From assembly GCF_000819805.1 (NCBI RefSeq), contig NZ_CDCE01000010.1:1-64000 (forward strand): a DNA stretch of 64,000 nucleotides, in the 5' to 3' direction. Position 1 is the stretch's first letter. The number at the start of each line of letters is the position of its first letter. Source of the stretch: Aeromonas diversa CDC 2478-85 (GTDB lineage: Bacteria; Pseudomonadota; Gammaproteobacteria; Enterobacterales; Aeromonadaceae). Positions 37,979 to 48,253 of the stretch are shown piece after piece. A program made the translations under genes and the position numbers. The notes beneath the pieces are model-generated. The model had not been told where the DNA came from, ran no database searches, and worked only from the letters and a program-made list of their open reading frames with translations.

Positions 37979-39184
37979 ATGCGCCTGCCCCCCTTTCCCC
38001 CGCTGGTCTGGATCGTGATCTTGGGCACCTTCATGGTGCGCACCAGTTTCTTCATGGTCTGGCCCTTCCTCTCCATCCTGCTCTACCGGGAGTATGGTCT
38101 CTCGGCGTCCGGCATCGGGATGCTGCTGGGTGGCGCGGCCGTGCTCTCCTGCCTTATCGGCTTCTACGTTGGCTGGCTCTCCGACCGGCTCGGCCGGCGC
38201 ACCATACTGCTGCTCGGCTGCGCCCTGTCATGTGGCGCCTACCTGTTGCTCGGATTTGGGCACTCCCTCTGGCTCATCGCCCTCGGGGTGTTTGGTTCGG
38301 GCCTCTCGTACGCCTTCATCGACACCCCGGGCAAGGCGCTGATGGGGGATCTGCTACCCGAGAAGGCGCAGCGCGAGCTGGCCCAGCACCTGCGCTACTT
38401 CCTGCTCAACGTGGGGGCGGGGGTCGGCCCCCTCATCGGCGTCATGGTGGGGCTGGGTGCGCGCCAGGAGACCTTCGTGGTGACGGCCGCCAGCTATGGC
38501 CTGCTCGGCATCGCCTTCTTGCTTGGCTTTCGCCGCGACTGCGCCGGTCGGCCGGATACCGGCCTCACCCTGGGGGCCATGCTCAGGGTGGTGGGGCGGG
38601 ATCGCGCCTTCATGCTGTTCATCCTCGCCAACCTGCTGATGAATCTGGTCTACGCCCAGGTGGAGTCGCCGCTGATCCAGTACCTGACCCGCGCCGGAGC
38701 CCCCGAGGTGGAGACTCTGGTGGCCCTGCTGGTGGCCACCAATGCGCTCACCATCATCACCTTGCAGTTCCCGCTGCTGCACCTGACCCGGCGCTGGCGG
38801 GTGAGCCTGCGGCTGCAGTTCTCCATCTTGCTGATGGCATCGGCCCAGATGATGTTCGCCCTGTCGAGCCCGGCCCTGCTGTGGCCCTGGCTGGTGGCGA
38901 TGTTCTTGCTGAGCGTGGGGGAGGCGGTGCTGTTCCCGCTCTTCAACGTGCTGATCGACGAAATGGCGCCGGCCCACCTCAAGGGGAGCTACTTCGGGGC
39001 CAGTGCCCTGGCCGGGCTCGGTTGGGCGTTCTCGCCTATGGTGGGAGGCTGGTTCTTGCAAGTGTGGGGCGGCCCGGCCCTGTTCGCCGTGATGACCGCG
39101 ATCTGCATACTGGTGTTTGCCCTCTACGGGATGGGTAGCCGGGAGGCGCGTCCGTCGGCCGGGCCTGCCGGCTGCGAAGATTAG
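37979..39184 (+). CDS. MFS transporter
   Basis: A 401-residue, 12-helix major facilitator protein. The loop 2-3 motif GWLSDRLGRRT is the classical MFS signature, with a weaker repeat in the second half. Overall it resembles MdtH-like drug exporters, but the substrate is not determinable. The ATG at 37979 has AAGGAG upstream; the frame open to 37901 extends into non-coding sequence. Its stop codon interleaves with that of the convergent DsrE gene (39181-39184). Confidence 0.87.
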   Translation: MRLPPFPPLVWIVILGTFMVRTSFFMVWPFLSILLYREYGLSASGIGMLLGGAAVLSCLIGFYVGWLSDRLGRRTILLLGCALSCGAYLLLGFGHSLWLIALGVFGSGLSYAFIDTPGKALMGDLLPEKAQRELAQHLRYFLLNVGAGVGPLIGVMVGLGARQETFVVTAASYGLLGIAFLLGFRRDCAGRPDTGLTLGAMLRVVGRDRAFMLFILANLLMNLVYAQVESPLIQYLTRAGAPEVETLVALLVATNALTIITLQFPLLHLTRRWRVSLRLQFSILLMASAQMMFALSSPALLWPWLVAMFLLSVGEAVLFPLFNVLIDEMAPAHLKGSYFGASALAGLGWAFSPMVGGWFLQVWGGPALFAVMTAICILVFALYGMGSREARPSAGPAGCED

Positions 39185-39534
39185 AAGGTGAGCACCTTGT
39201 CGGCGGCCAGGGTCCAGTCGGCCAGTTCACTCAGGGTGCCTATCTGCACTCCCTCGATGAGAGGCATGCGGCTCAGGCCACGGCCTTCGGCGCAGGTCTT
39301 GCAAAGGCGCACCGGCACCTGCTGGGCGAGCAGGATCTCCAGCATCTGGCGCAGGTTGTAGCCCTCGACCGGCGCCTGATCGGGCAGGGCGGCGGTGACC
39401 GCATCCGACATCAGGAACAGCTTGAGGGTGACGCCCTCACGCTCGGCCAGGGTGAGAGAGAGGCGCAAGGCGTTGAACAGGGATTCGCGGCCGTAAGGGG
39501 CGCCGCTGGCAATGACGACGATCGATTGAGTCAT
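39181..39534 (-). CDS. DsrE-family protein
   Basis: A 117-residue protein of the DsrE/DsrF-like fold: SIVVIASGAPYGRESLFNALRLSLTLAE is the usual first beta-alpha unit, and LFLMSDAV the second. DsrE-fold proteins include sulfur-relay (Tus, Dsr) components. The cysteine pair in RLCKTCAEGRGL could be redox-active or carry sulfur. It lies about 75 bp downstream of a chemoreceptor gene on the same strand and could be co-transcribed. Role unknown. Confidence 0.8.
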   Translation of the reverse strand: MTQSIVVIASGAPYGRESLFNALRLSLTLAEREGVTLKLFLMSDAVTAALPDQAPVEGYNLRQMLEILLAQQVPVRLCKTCAEGRGLSRMPLIEGVQIGTLSELADWTLAADKVLTF

Positions 39535-39607
39535 GACTGGGTTCCGGGGGCTGGAAAGTGCCAAGGTTAGCATGTCCAGGGAGTGCATAAGCACTCCCCG
39601 ATCACAT

Positions 39608-41260
39608 TCAGGCCAGGGTGAAGCGGCTGATGCGTTGCTGCAGATGCTGCGCCAGCTGGGCCAGCTCATGGCTTGCCTGGGCAGTGTGCTGCGCCCCTTG
39701 CGCGTTTTCGCTGGAGACGGTGTTGATGCTCTCGATATTGCGGCTCAGATCGGCGGTGACCAGATGTTGCTCCTCGGTGGCGCTGGCGATCTGGGTGTTC
39801 ATCTGGTGGATGGTGCCGACCGAGCCGCGGATCTGGCTCAGTTGCTGGTCGGCCTCCCGGGCCAGGGTGACGGTCTCGAGCATGCCGGCACGGCTCTGGG
39901 TCATGGCACAGGTGGCGGCGGCGGCGCTCTCTTGCAGTCGCTCGATCATCTGATTGATCTCGGCGGTCGATGCCTGGGTGCGGCTGGCCAGGGTGCGAAC
40001 CTCATCGGCCACCACGGCAAAGCCGCGGCCCTGTTCGCCGGCCCGGGCAGCCTCAATGGCGGCGTTGAGGGCCAACAGGTTGGTCTGGTCGGCGATGTTG
40101 CGGATCACATCCAGCACCTGGCTGATGTTATCGCTCTCCGCCTCCAGTCGGCTGACCACCTCGCCGGCTTGCTCTATCTCAGTGGCCACCCGGGTGATGC
40201 GGCTAATGGCGCCGGCGACCACCTCTCCTCCCTGTCGTGACGCATCCAGGGCCTGGTGTGCCACCTCGGCCGCACTGGTGGTGTTGCGAGCCACCTCCTG
40301 CACCGCGGAGTGCATCTGCTCCATGGCGGTGGCCACCTGGGTGATCTCCTGCTGTTGTTGACGCATTCCCTGGGAGGCTTGCTCCGAGATGGCGCTCACC
40401 TCTTCAACGGCGCCGCCGAGCTGGGTGACCGAGCTCGAGATCTCGCTGACCAGGTCGCCGAGGCCGCTCTTCATGCGGGCGATGGCACGGGCCAGTTGGC
40501 CAAGTTCATCGTGACCCAGGCGATCCTGGGCCAGCCAGTCGTCGAGCTCGCTGTGCCCCAGCCGGCCATCGGCCACCTGGGTTGCCTGCCGGGTCAGCAT
40601 CTGGACCGGATTGCGGATCTGCCTCGTGAGCAGGGTGGCGAGCAGAATGACCAGCCCGGCGCCAAGAAGGGTAGCCACGGCGAGGCTGCTCAGGGCCTGG
40701 CTGTGGCTCTCCACGATCGACTGACGCCCCTCCCGGGCGTACTGGTGGTTGCGTGCCACCAACTGATCAAGAGCATCGCGCAGATCGCTGAAGAGGGGAT
40801 AGCCTTCCTCCAGCAGCACAGTCGCCACCCGTTCACGATCTTCCTTGTCGATCAGCCCCCACACCCTGTGATGAAAGGCAAGATAAGCCTGCCAGCTATC
40901 CTGTACCCGCCGAAACAGGCGCCGCTCCTCATCGTCAAACAGAACCGATGTATAGCGATCTTGCAGCCCCTGCATGACCCCTGCCTGCTTGTCGATGATC
41001 TGCTGGTAGCTCTGGCGACGCGCCGGGTTATCCAGGGCGAGGAGATAGCCTATCTCGTAGCGACGCAACTCGGTGGCGGTGGCGTTCATGGCGGCGGCGA
41101 GATCCAGGCTGGGAAGAACCGCATCGCTCAGATCGAGCGCCCAGTGGTTCATGTTCCGGAAGTGTACAAAAGACAAACAGCTGATGAGGAAAAGCAGCAG
41201 CCCAAGGGAAGAAAGAGCCGCGGTAAGTTTCTGACCAATAGTCCAATGACGTAGTGACAT
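39608..41260 (-). CDS. Methyl-accepting chemotaxis protein (4HB sensor type)
   Basis: A 550-residue chemoreceptor with the same plan as the one at 36214-37845: helix 1 (about residues 14-34), a periplasmic helical sensor, helix 2 (about 192-213), HAMP, and a signalling hairpin with [18 protein letters not shown]. The sensor domains of the two differ strongly, so they probably detect different cues. No pentapeptide tether is seen. GAGAAGGA precedes the ATG. Two chemoreceptor genes within 5 kb, facing each other, suggest old duplication, but the intervening MFS and DsrE genes are unrelated. Confidence 0.93.
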   Translation of the reverse strand: MSLRHWTIGQKLTAALSSLGLLLFLISCLSFVHFRNMNHWALDLSDAVLPSLDLAAAMNATATELRRYEIGYLLALDNPARRQSYQQIIDKQAGVMQGLQDRYTSVLFDDEERRLFRRVQDSWQAYLAFHHRVWGLIDKEDRERVATVLLEEGYPLFSDLRDALDQLVARNHQYAREGRQSIVESHSQALSSLAVATLLGAGLVILLATLLTRQIRNPVQMLTRQATQVADGRLGHSELDDWLAQDRLGHDELGQLARAIARMKSGLGDLVSEISSSVTQLGGAVEEVSAISEQASQGMRQQQQEITQVATAMEQMHSAVQEVARNTTSAAEVAHQALDASRQGGEVVAGAISRITRVATEIEQAGEVVSRLEAESDNISQVLDVIRNIADQTNLLALNAAIEAARAGEQGRGFAVVADEVRTLASRTQASTAEINQMIERLQESAAAATCAMTQSRAGMLETVTLAREADQQLSQIRGSVGTIHQMNTQIASATEEQHLVTADLSRNIESINTVSSENAQGAQHTAQASHELAQLAQHLQQRISRFTLA

Positions 41261-41548
41261 GATGTCCTTCTCGGGATGATGACGAATGCGACCCGTTGCA
41301 CGGGAAGTCGAGGGGGGCAGAAGAGCGATGATGCAGCCGGGCTCGCTTCTGTGGGGGGCTTTGGCCGTGTGGGGAGGCAGATTCTGGTGAGTGGCTGACG
41401 GCCTGTCAATGGGCTGGAGGGGGGCGCGAGGGGGCAGATCGGGATGATGGCGACCGGCTCACAAAAAATGCCACTGGTTGTCAATAGAATGTGGCTGAAA
41501 TGAGTCTGAAGGTTATGATGATGGCACCTGTTGCGAAAGGAGAGTCTG

Positions 41549-41989
41549 ATGAAATCCGTTATTCCGTTTGTGCTGCTGGGGGCCATGGCGGCTCCCGCTT
41601 TTGCCGATGAGTGCTCCCTGACCGTCGAGGCGGACGATGCCATGAAGTTCAACACGGCGGCCATGACGGTGCCGGCCACCTGCCAAGAGGTGACCGTGAC
41701 CCTCAAGCACGTGGGCAAGCTGCCGGTGACCGCCATGGGTCACAACTGGGTGCTGGCGGCGACCGCCGACATGCAGGCTGTCGCCACCGAGGGCATGAGT
41801 GCCGGTGCCGCAAACAACTACATCAAGCAGGATGATCCCCGCGTCATCGCCCACACCAAGCTGGTGGGCGGCGGTGAGAGCACCTCTGTCACCTTCCCGA
41901 CCAAGGATCTGGCCGGCAAGGATCTCACCTTCTTCTGCTCCTTCCCCGGCCACTGGGCCATCATGAAGGGCAGCTTCAAGGTGGGTTAA
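41549..41989 (+). CDS. azu: Azurin, periplasmic type I copper protein
   Basis: A 146-residue precursor of a blue-copper electron carrier. The signal peptide ends at PAFA. All copper ligands can be placed: His in AMGHNW (His46 of Pseudomonas azurin) and Cys, His, Met in FCSFPGHWAIM (Cys112, His117, Met121 spacing). The structural disulfide cysteines (DEC..., ATC) are also present. The ATG at 41549 follows AAAGGAGAG. Azurins donate electrons to peroxidases, nitrite reductase or oxidases; no such partner is adjacent, though the cyo operon lies 2 kb away. Confidence 0.95.
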   Translation: MKSVIPFVLLGAMAAPAFADECSLTVEADDAMKFNTAAMTVPATCQEVTVTLKHVGKLPVTAMGHNWVLAATADMQAVATEGMSAGAANNYIKQDDPRVIAHTKLVGGGESTSVTFPTKDLAGKDLTFFCSFPGHWAIMKGSFKVG

Positions 41990-42002
41990 TCCCGCCAGGC
42001 AC

Positions 42003-42026
42003 AAAGGGCAGCTCAGGCTGCCCTTT
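42003..42026. terminator. azu / hutD-like convergent terminator
   Basis: A 10-bp stem with a 4-nt loop followed by a long T-run on the plus strand. Confidence 0.88.
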
Positions 42027-42033
42027 TTTTTTC

Positions 42034-42609
42034 CTATTCGTTGGGTTGCAGGGTGAAAAAGGCGAGGGTGGCCCGCTTCTGACAGGTGAGCGCCAGGGCC
42101 GACTCGCCGCTGATGCTCAGGGTGTCGCCGCTTTGCAGCCCATGCCCGCCCGCCTCCAGGGCACCGTTGAGCAGGACCACCAGATAGGTATAGGCCGGCT
42201 CCAGGGTCAGGGTCAGGGAGAAGGGGAGGGTGAGTACCCGGGCGTTGGCCTTGATGCGTGCCGGTTTGTAGATGAGCCCGAGATCGGTCACCTCTTTTTT
42301 CAGCAGGGTGCAGTGGGTTGGCTCGCCGCCGTCGAAGTGGGCGATCTCGTAGGTAGCGTAAGGGTGGCCGTTGAGCACGAAACCGGCGCCCTTGATCGGC
42401 AGCAGGATGCGCGAGAAGCCCGGGAAGGGGGAGAAGGGGCCATCCTCACGGATCGGCGCCATGCTGAGGCGATAGTCAAAGTCGAGGGCCGCCAGGCTGG
42501 CGCCACTGGGGGCGACGAGGATCTCGGCGGTGGCGCCACGGCCGTTCTTCCACGGCATGGAGCGGTAGCGGGTCTGGGGAGTCAGGGTAAACACGGCAGG
42601 TCCTGGCAC
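42034..42609 (-). CDS. HutD/Ves-family protein
   Basis: A 191-residue cupin-fold protein. PWKNGRGATAEI near residue 19 and the YRLSMAPIREDGPFSPFPGFSR stretch are the hallmarks of the HutD/Ves family (histidine-utilisation accessory or cold- and environment-induced proteins). The biochemical activity is not settled. No hut genes are nearby, so a link to histidine use is not supported by context. Convergent with azurin and divergent from the nucleoside hydrolase gene, with a short spacer. Confidence 0.85.
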   Translation of the reverse strand: MPGPAVFTLTPQTRYRSMPWKNGRGATAEILVAPSGASLAALDFDYRLSMAPIREDGPFSPFPGFSRILLPIKGAGFVLNGHPYATYEIAHFDGGEPTHCTLLKKEVTDLGLIYKPARIKANARVLTLPFSLTLTLEPAYTYLVVLLNGALEAGGHGLQSGDTLSISGESALALTCQKRATLAFFTLQPNE

Positions 42610-42732
42610 TGGGATGGGAGGCCAGAGATACCACGGGGCGGGCGCGATGGAAAGCCGGGGATGTGAGCCGGGTCCGGATTTGCACCGTTGCCGCCGCTAC
42701 ACTGGCGGTTTCGTCCCGGTTGGAGCCGTACC

Positions 42733-43704
42733 ATGACCCACAAGATCATTCTGGATACCGATCCCGGCATCGACGATGCCATGGCCATTCTGTTTGCCGA
42801 GGCCCATCCGGGCGTCGAGCTGCTCGCCATCACCACCGTCTTTGGCAATGCCACCATCGAGGATGGCACCCGCAACGCCCTCTGGCTCAAGGAAAAATAC
42901 GCCATGAAGGCGGACGTGGCCAAAGGGGCAGACCGCCCGCTGCTGCGTCCGCCGGTGGGGCCGACCACTATCGTCCACGGGGAACACGGCTTCGGTGATG
43001 TCGAGGCTGGCGCTGTGCAGGGGGGCCCCGACCCGCGCCCTGCCTGGCAATACATGATAGATGCCGTCAAGGCGGCGCCGGGCGAGATCACCCTGGTGGC
43101 CATAGGGCCGCTCACCAACCTGGCGCTGGCCCTCGAGCATGCGCCCGAGATAACCGGCCTGGTCAGGCAGGTGGTGGTGATGGGGGGGGCGTTCGGCGTC
43201 AACGGCCATCGGGGCAACGTGACTCCCTACGCCGAGGCCAACATCCACGACGATCCGGAGGCCGCCGACCGGGTCTTCACCGCCGACTGGCCCCTGGTCA
43301 TCATCGGCCTCGACGTGACCCAGCAGAGCGTCTTCAGCGGTGCCTACCTCGATGCTCTGCGCGATGACGCGGGCGAGCCGGGTCGCTTCATCTGGGACGT
43401 GAGCCGCTTCTACCTGCGCTTTTATTCGTCGCGCATCGGCATGGACGGCTGCCACGTGCACGATCCGTCCGCCATCGCCTACGTCATCGAGCCCGGCCTC
43501 TTCACCCTGCGTGAGGGGCCGGTGCGGGTGGTCACCCAAGGACCGGCCATCGGCCACACGCTGCAGAAGTTTGATGGCCGGCGTCACCCGCACGACGAGT
43601 GGGCCGATTACCGGGCGCAGCGAGTCGGGGTGGCGGTCGATGACGCGGCCCTGCTGGCCCTCTATCGCGATACCCTGATCGCGTGGGGGCGTCGCTTGCC
43701 CTGA
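42733..43704 (+). CDS. Nucleoside hydrolase (IUNH family)
   Basis: A 323-residue enzyme that cleaves N-glycosidic bonds of nucleosides to free base and ribose. The calcium-binding motif DTDPGIDDA is at residues 8-16, VAIGPLTNLALAL is at about 120, VMGGAFG at about 150, and the C-terminal CHVHDPSA supplies the usual His-Asp pair. The ATG at 42733 has GGAG 7 bp upstream. The base preference cannot be read by eye. Followed by a weak hairpin at 43713-43735. Confidence 0.92.
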   Translation: MTHKIILDTDPGIDDAMAILFAEAHPGVELLAITTVFGNATIEDGTRNALWLKEKYAMKADVAKGADRPLLRPPVGPTTIVHGEHGFGDVEAGAVQGGPDPRPAWQYMIDAVKAAPGEITLVAIGPLTNLALALEHAPEITGLVRQVVVMGGAFGVNGHRGNVTPYAEANIHDDPEAADRVFTADWPLVIIGLDVTQQSVFSGAYLDALRDDAGEPGRFIWDVSRFYLRFYSSRIGMDGCHVHDPSAIAYVIEPGLFTLREGPVRVVTQGPAIGHTLQKFDGRRHPHDEWADYRAQRVGVAVDDAALLALYRDTLIAWGRRLP

Positions 43705-43712
43705 TCCTGCTC

Positions 43713-43735
43713 AGGCAGCCCCTGTCGGGCTGCCT
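43713..43735 (+). terminator. Nucleoside hydrolase gene terminator
   Basis: A 9-bp stem (AGGCAGCCC and its complement) with a 5-nt loop, followed by a pyrimidine-rich tail without a clean T-run. Confidence 0.6.
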
Positions 43736-44249
43736 TCTCTCCTCCGCCTCACCGCCATGATGAATAAGAATCTCAGGTAGCGTTTGAGGCTTTTTATTTT
43801 TCATCTATCCCTCCTGATATTTCCGCATAAAGATGGTGTGTTAATAAGATGTTTCATGTGGTCGTCATGAGCGGATAGCTCCGCTTATTTTTCAGTCGGT
43901 TGAGATTATTTGTTGTGATTAATTTGTGGCTCTATTGGGTCTCAATTTGGTGGGTTTTTTAGAGGGGGTTTCTGAACGAGTGATGAAGGTCATTGAGTGG
44001 CATCAATGTTTGTAGGGTTTGCCAGGCATTTTTTTATCATTTTTGGTTTAAAAACAGCCTTTGTGCGGGTTTGTTGTACGAAAAAATTAATCTCTCTGCG
44101 GTGGCAGATTGAGCGCGATGGCGGGCGTTCGGAATAAATAGTGAGGGGTTGTTGCGATTAATTCTTCACGTTGTTAACGCAATGGGGTGTTGCAATAAAA
44201 TAATGCATTTTGTTGATACCTATCCCCCTTTCGTATTAGAGGACGCAGT
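43736..44249. promoter_or_regulatory. cyo upstream control region
   Basis: About 510 AT-rich bases without a gene. A TGTTA/TGTTT direct repeat with 11-bp periodicity at 43839-43854 resembles an ArcA site, and TTGAT-N4-ATC at 44213-44224, about 25 bp before the cyoA start codon, resembles an FNR half-palindrome. In E. coli both ArcA and FNR repress cyo without oxygen. These are eye matches only; no promoter -35/-10 pair was settled. Confidence 0.35.
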
Positions 44250-45320
44250 ATGAGACCTTCTCGACTGATAAAAGGCGGTACCTCGCTGTCGGGAGTCGCA
44301 TTGGGCTTGCTGTTGAGCGGTTGCGACACGGCCTTGATGAATCCCAAAGGGCAGATCGGTTTGGAGCAGAAGTCTCTGATCCTGACTGCCCTGATGCTGA
44401 TGCTCATCGTGGTGATCCCCGTCATCATCATGGCCATTGCCTTTGCCCGTAAGTATCGGGCCGCCAACACCGGCGCCACCTATGCCCCCAACTGGGCTCA
44501 CTCCAATAAAATCGAAGCGGTCGTCTGGACCGTTCCGGTCATTATCATCGTTATCCTGGCGACCATTACCTGGAAAACCTCCCACGAGCTGGATCCCTAC
44601 AAGCCGCTCGAGTCTGAGGTGCAACCGATCAAGGTGGATGTGATCTCCCTGGACTGGAAATGGCTGTTCGTCTATCCGGATCTGGGCATCGCCACCGTCA
44701 ATGAGCTGGCCTTCCCGGCCAACACCCCGGTTAACTTCCGCGTCACCTCCGGCACCGTGATGAACTCCTTCTTCATCCCGCAGCTGGGCGGCCAGATTTA
44801 CGCCATGGCCGGCATGCAGACCAAGCTGCACCTCATCGCCAACGAACCGGGCGAGTACAAGGGCATCTCCGGCAGCTACAGCGGTGCCGGCTTCTCCGGC
44901 ATGAAGTTCAAGGCCATCGCCACCCCGGATCAGGCCGCCTTTGACGCCTGGGTCGCCAAGGTCAAGGGCTCGCCCAAGCTGCTCACCACCATGGCCCAGT
45001 ATGACGAGCTCGCCAAGCCCACCGAGTACCATCCGGTGGAGTACTACTCCAGCGCCGATCCCCAGCTGTTCGTCAACCTGATCAACAAGTTCATGGGTGA
45101 CATGAAGCACGGCGAGCACGCTGCCATGCAACACGGCGAAGACCACGCCGCGATGCAGCATGACGCGTCCATGAGCCACGAAGGCATGGCGCATGACGCC
45201 TCCATGAGCCATGAGGGCATGGAGCACGGCGATGCCATGCACCATGAGGCCCAGGGCGAGCAGATGGACCACGCCGGTCACATGCCGGCCGACAAGACTG
45301 TGAAAGCGGGTACTAACTGA
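44250..45320 (+). CDS. cyoA: Cytochrome bo3 ubiquinol oxidase subunit II
   Basis: A 356-residue lipoprotein subunit of the proton-pumping quinol oxidase. The lipobox LLSGC (Cys25) is followed by two membrane helices (about residues 43-65 and 90-110) and a periplasmic cupredoxin domain lacking the CuA ligands, as in quinol oxidases. Unusually long is the C-terminal tail from about residue 285, packed with His and Met and containing two 11-residue repeats of [10 protein letters not shown] type. The start has AGAGGA upstream. Its TGA overlaps the cyoB ATG by one base. Confidence 0.96.
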   Translation: MRPSRLIKGGTSLSGVALGLLLSGCDTALMNPKGQIGLEQKSLILTALMLMLIVVIPVIIMAIAFARKYRAANTGATYAPNWAHSNKIEAVVWTVPVIIIVILATITWKTSHELDPYKPLESEVQPIKVDVISLDWKWLFVYPDLGIATVNELAFPANTPVNFRVTSGTVMNSFFIPQLGGQIYAMAGMQTKLHLIANEPGEYKGISGSYSGAGFSGMKFKAIATPDQAAFDAWVAKVKGSPKLLTTMAQYDELAKPTEYHPVEYYSSADPQLFVNLINKFMGDMKHGEHAAMQHGEDHAAMQHDASMSHEGMAHDASMSHEGMEHGDAMHHEAQGEQMDHAGHMPADKTVKAGTN

Positions 45321-47296
45321 TGTTTGGAAAATTAACGCTCGACGCCATTCCGTACCATGAGCCCATCATCATGGTCACGATCGCCTGCATCCTGCTGGGC
45401 GGTCTGGCCATTGCCGGGCTCATCACCTACTACGGCAAGTGGCAATATCTGTGGAAAGAGTGGCTCACCTCGGTAGACCACAAGCGCCTCGGTATCATGT
45501 ACCTCATCCTCGGCATGATCATGCTGATCCGTGGCTTCGCCGATGCGGTCATGATGCGCACCCAGCAGGTCATGGCCTCTGCCGGCAGCGACGGTATCCT
45601 GCCGCCGCACCACTACGACCAGATCTTCACCGCCCACGGCGTCATCATGATCTTCTTCGTGGCCATGCCACTGGTGATCGGTCTGATGAACATAGTGGTG
45701 CCGCTACAGATTGGCGCCCGTGACGTGGCCTTCCCCTTCTTGAATAACGTGAGCTTCTGGTTCACCGCCGCCGCCGTGGTGCTGATCAACGTCTCCCTCG
45801 GGGTTGGTGAATTCGCCCAGACCGGCTGGCTGGCTTACCCGCCGCTCTCCGGCAAGGAGTTCAGCCCGGGGGTCGGGGTCGATTACTGGATCTGGAGTCT
45901 GCAGATCTCGGGGTTGGGTACCCTGCTGACCGGCGTGAACTTCTTCGCCACCATCATCAAGATGCGCGCCCCGGGCATGACTATGATGCGTCTGCCGGTC
46001 TTCACCTGGACCGCCCTGTGCGCCAACGTGCTGATCATCGCCTCCTTCCCGATCCTGACCGTCACCATCGCCCTGCTGACCGCAGACCGTTACCTGGGTA
46101 CCCATTTCTTTACCAATGACATGGGTGGCAACATGATGATGTACATCAACCTGATCTGGGCCTGGGGTCACCCCGAGGTGTACATACTGGTGCTGCCGGT
46201 GTTCGGTATCTTCTCCGAAGTGGTGGCCACCTTCTGCAAGAAGAAGCTGTTCGGCTACACCTCCCTGGTGTGGGCGACCGTCGCCATTACCGTGCTCTCC
46301 TTCGTCGTCTGGCTGCACCACTTCTTCACCATGGGTTCCGGCGCCAACGTGAATGCCTTCTTCGGCATCACCACCATGATCATCTCCATCCCGACCGGGG
46401 TGAAGATCTTCAACTGGCTGTTCACCATGTACCGCGGTCGCATCGAGTTCACCTCGCCCATGCTGTGGACCGTCGGCTTCATCATCACCTTCACCATAGG
46501 TGGCATGACCGGGGTACTGCTCTCGGTGCCGGCCGCCAACTTCGTGCTGCACAACAGCCTGTTTTTGATTGCCCACTTCCACAACGTCATCATCGGCGGC
46601 GTGGTGTTCGGCTGCTTCGCCGGTATCACCTACTGGTTCCCGAAGGCGTTCGGCTTCAAGCTGGATGACACCTGGGGCAAGCGCGCCTTCTGGTTCTGGA
46701 TCGTCGGCTTCTTCGTGGCCTTCATGCCGCTCTATGTGCTGGGCTTCATGGGCATGACCCGTCGCGTCAGCCAGCAGATCGACCCGGAATTCCACCCCTG
46801 GCTGGTGGTGGCCGCCGTCGGCGCCGCCCTGATCGCCATCGGTGTGCTGTGCCAGGTGATCCAGCTGATCGTCAGTATTCGTGACCGTGAGCAAAACCGC
46901 GATCTGACTGGCGACCCCTGGGGTGGCCGTACCCTGGAGTGGGCCACCTCTTCCCCGCCTCCCTTCTACAACTTCGCCATCGAGCCGAAGGTGAAGGGCC
47001 TGGACGCTTTCTGGGACGCCAAGGAAGACGGCAGCGCCTTCAGACAGCCGGCCAAGTACGCGCCGATCCACATGCCCAAGAACACCGGCGCCGGCGTCAT
47101 CATTGCCGCCTTCAGCGTGGTGCTCGGCTTCGCCCTGATCTGGCACATCTGGTGGATGGCGGCGCTGGGCTTTGTCGGCATGATCGCGACCTGGATCATC
47201 CACAGCTTCAACGACGACGTGGACTACTACGTCCAGGTTGACGAGATCGAGCGCATCGAAGCGCAGCATTTTGCCAACATCAACAAGGTGGCTTAA
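45320..47296 (+). CDS. cyoB: Cytochrome bo3 ubiquinol oxidase subunit I
   Basis: A 658-residue heme-copper oxidase subunit with about 15 membrane helices. It binds heme b, heme o3 and CuB. Key motifs: TAHGVIMIF (heme b His near 106), WGHPEVY (CuB His and the cross-linked Tyr near 284-288), WLHHFFTMG (CuB His pair near 333) and [11 protein letters not shown] (heme ligands near 419). The oxygen-reducing and proton-pumping site lies here. It overlaps cyoA by one base and precedes cyoC by 4 bp. Confidence 0.98.
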   Translation: MFGKLTLDAIPYHEPIIMVTIACILLGGLAIAGLITYYGKWQYLWKEWLTSVDHKRLGIMYLILGMIMLIRGFADAVMMRTQQVMASAGSDGILPPHHYDQIFTAHGVIMIFFVAMPLVIGLMNIVVPLQIGARDVAFPFLNNVSFWFTAAAVVLINVSLGVGEFAQTGWLAYPPLSGKEFSPGVGVDYWIWSLQISGLGTLLTGVNFFATIIKMRAPGMTMMRLPVFTWTALCANVLIIASFPILTVTIALLTADRYLGTHFFTNDMGGNMMMYINLIWAWGHPEVYILVLPVFGIFSEVVATFCKKKLFGYTSLVWATVAITVLSFVVWLHHFFTMGSGANVNAFFGITTMIISIPTGVKIFNWLFTMYRGRIEFTSPMLWTVGFIITFTIGGMTGVLLSVPAANFVLHNSLFLIAHFHNVIIGGVVFGCFAGITYWFPKAFGFKLDDTWGKRAFWFWIVGFFVAFMPLYVLGFMGMTRRVSQQIDPEFHPWLVVAAVGAALIAIGVLCQVIQLIVSIRDREQNRDLTGDPWGGRTLEWATSSPPPFYNFAIEPKVKGLDAFWDAKEDGSAFRQPAKYAPIHMPKNTGAGVIIAAFSVVLGFALIWHIWWMAALGFVGMIATWIIHSFNDDVDYYVQVDEIERIEAQHFANINKVA

Positions 47297-47300
47297 CTCC

Positions 47301-47912
47301 ATGGCGACTGACGTTTTACATCACACTCACGGTGCCCATGAGGATGGGCACCATGATGCCGGCGCCAACAAGGTGTTCGGTTTCTGGATCTACCTGATGA
47401 GTGACTGCATCCTGTTTGCATGCCTGTTTGCAACCTATGCAGTCCTGGTCAACGGTACCGCCGGCGGTCCGAGCGGCAAGGACATCTTCGAGCTGCCGTT
47501 CGTGCTCGGCGAGACCATGCTGCTGTTGCTGAGCTCCATCACCTTCGGCTTCGCCATGCTGGCGATGAACAAGGACAAGGTGGCGACGGTCAATACCTGG
47601 CTGTTCATCACCTTCCTGTTCGGTGCCGGCTTTATCGCGATGGAGATCTACGAATTCCATCACCTGATCGCCGAGGGCTTCGGCCCGGATCGCAGTGCCT
47701 TCCTGTCGGCCTTCTTCACCCTGGTGGGTACCCACGGTATCCACGTGACCAGCGGTCTTATCTGGATCATCGTGATGATGGTGCTGGTAGCCAAGAAGGG
47801 GCTGACCGAGCGCAACCGTTCCCGCCTGATGTGCCTGAGCCTGTTCTGGCACTTCCTCGACGTGGTGTGGATCTGCGTCTTCACCGTGGTCTACCTGATG
47901 GGGGCAATGTAA
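47301..47912 (+). CDS. cyoC: Cytochrome bo3 ubiquinol oxidase subunit III
   Basis: A 203-residue inner-membrane protein with five helices, lacking the first two helices of mitochondrial-type COX3, as is normal for Cyo[22 protein letters not shown] and the C-terminal [18 protein letters not shown] are family hallmarks. The N-terminus is His-rich ([13 protein letters not shown]). The ATG at 47301 is chosen because the upstream in-frame codons overlap cyoB. The next gene starts on the base after its stop. Confidence 0.96.
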   Translation: MATDVLHHTHGAHEDGHHDAGANKVFGFWIYLMSDCILFACLFATYAVLVNGTAGGPSGKDIFELPFVLGETMLLLLSSITFGFAMLAMNKDKVATVNTWLFITFLFGAGFIAMEIYEFHHLIAEGFGPDRSAFLSAFFTLVGTHGIHVTSGLIWIIVMMVLVAKKGLTERNRSRLMCLSLFWHFLDVVWICVFTVVYLMGAM

Positions 47913-48242
47913 ATGAGTCATTCTGTTGACAATCATGGCGCCAGCCACGGCTCAGCCAAGTCCTATATGATCGGCTTCGTGCTGTCGCTGATCCTGACCG
48001 GCATCCCGTTCTGGATGGTGATGGACGGGGGCTTCTCCCACCAGACCACCCTGCTGACCGTGGTCGGCATGGCGGTCGTGCAGATCTTCGTGCACCTGGT
48101 CTACTTCCTGCACATGAACACCTCCTCACAGGAGCGCTGGAACCTGACCGCCCTGGTGTTCACGGTGATCATCATCGCCATCGTGGTCGTGGGTTCCCTG
48201 TGGATCATGTACAACCTCAACGTCAACATGATGGTTCACTGA
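47913..48242 (+). CDS. cyoD: Cytochrome bo3 ubiquinol oxidase subunit IV
   Basis: A 109-residue protein with three membrane helices, the small subunit that stabilises the oxidase and assists CuB binding during assembly. [17 protein letters not shown] and [14 protein letters not shown] match the family. The start codon immediately follows the cyoC stop. It ends 11 bp before cyoE. Confidence 0.95.
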   Translation: MSHSVDNHGASHGSAKSYMIGFVLSLILTGIPFWMVMDGGFSHQTTLLTVVGMAVVQIFVHLVYFLHMNTSSQERWNLTALVFTVIIIAIVVVGSLWIMYNLNVNMMVH

Positions 48243-48253
48243 GGTTGGCTGTG

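Noticed and set aside
45704..47302. 532-codon antisense frame under cyoB
   Set aside because: His/Gly/Asp-rich with no domain; it mirrors the conserved codons of cyoB.
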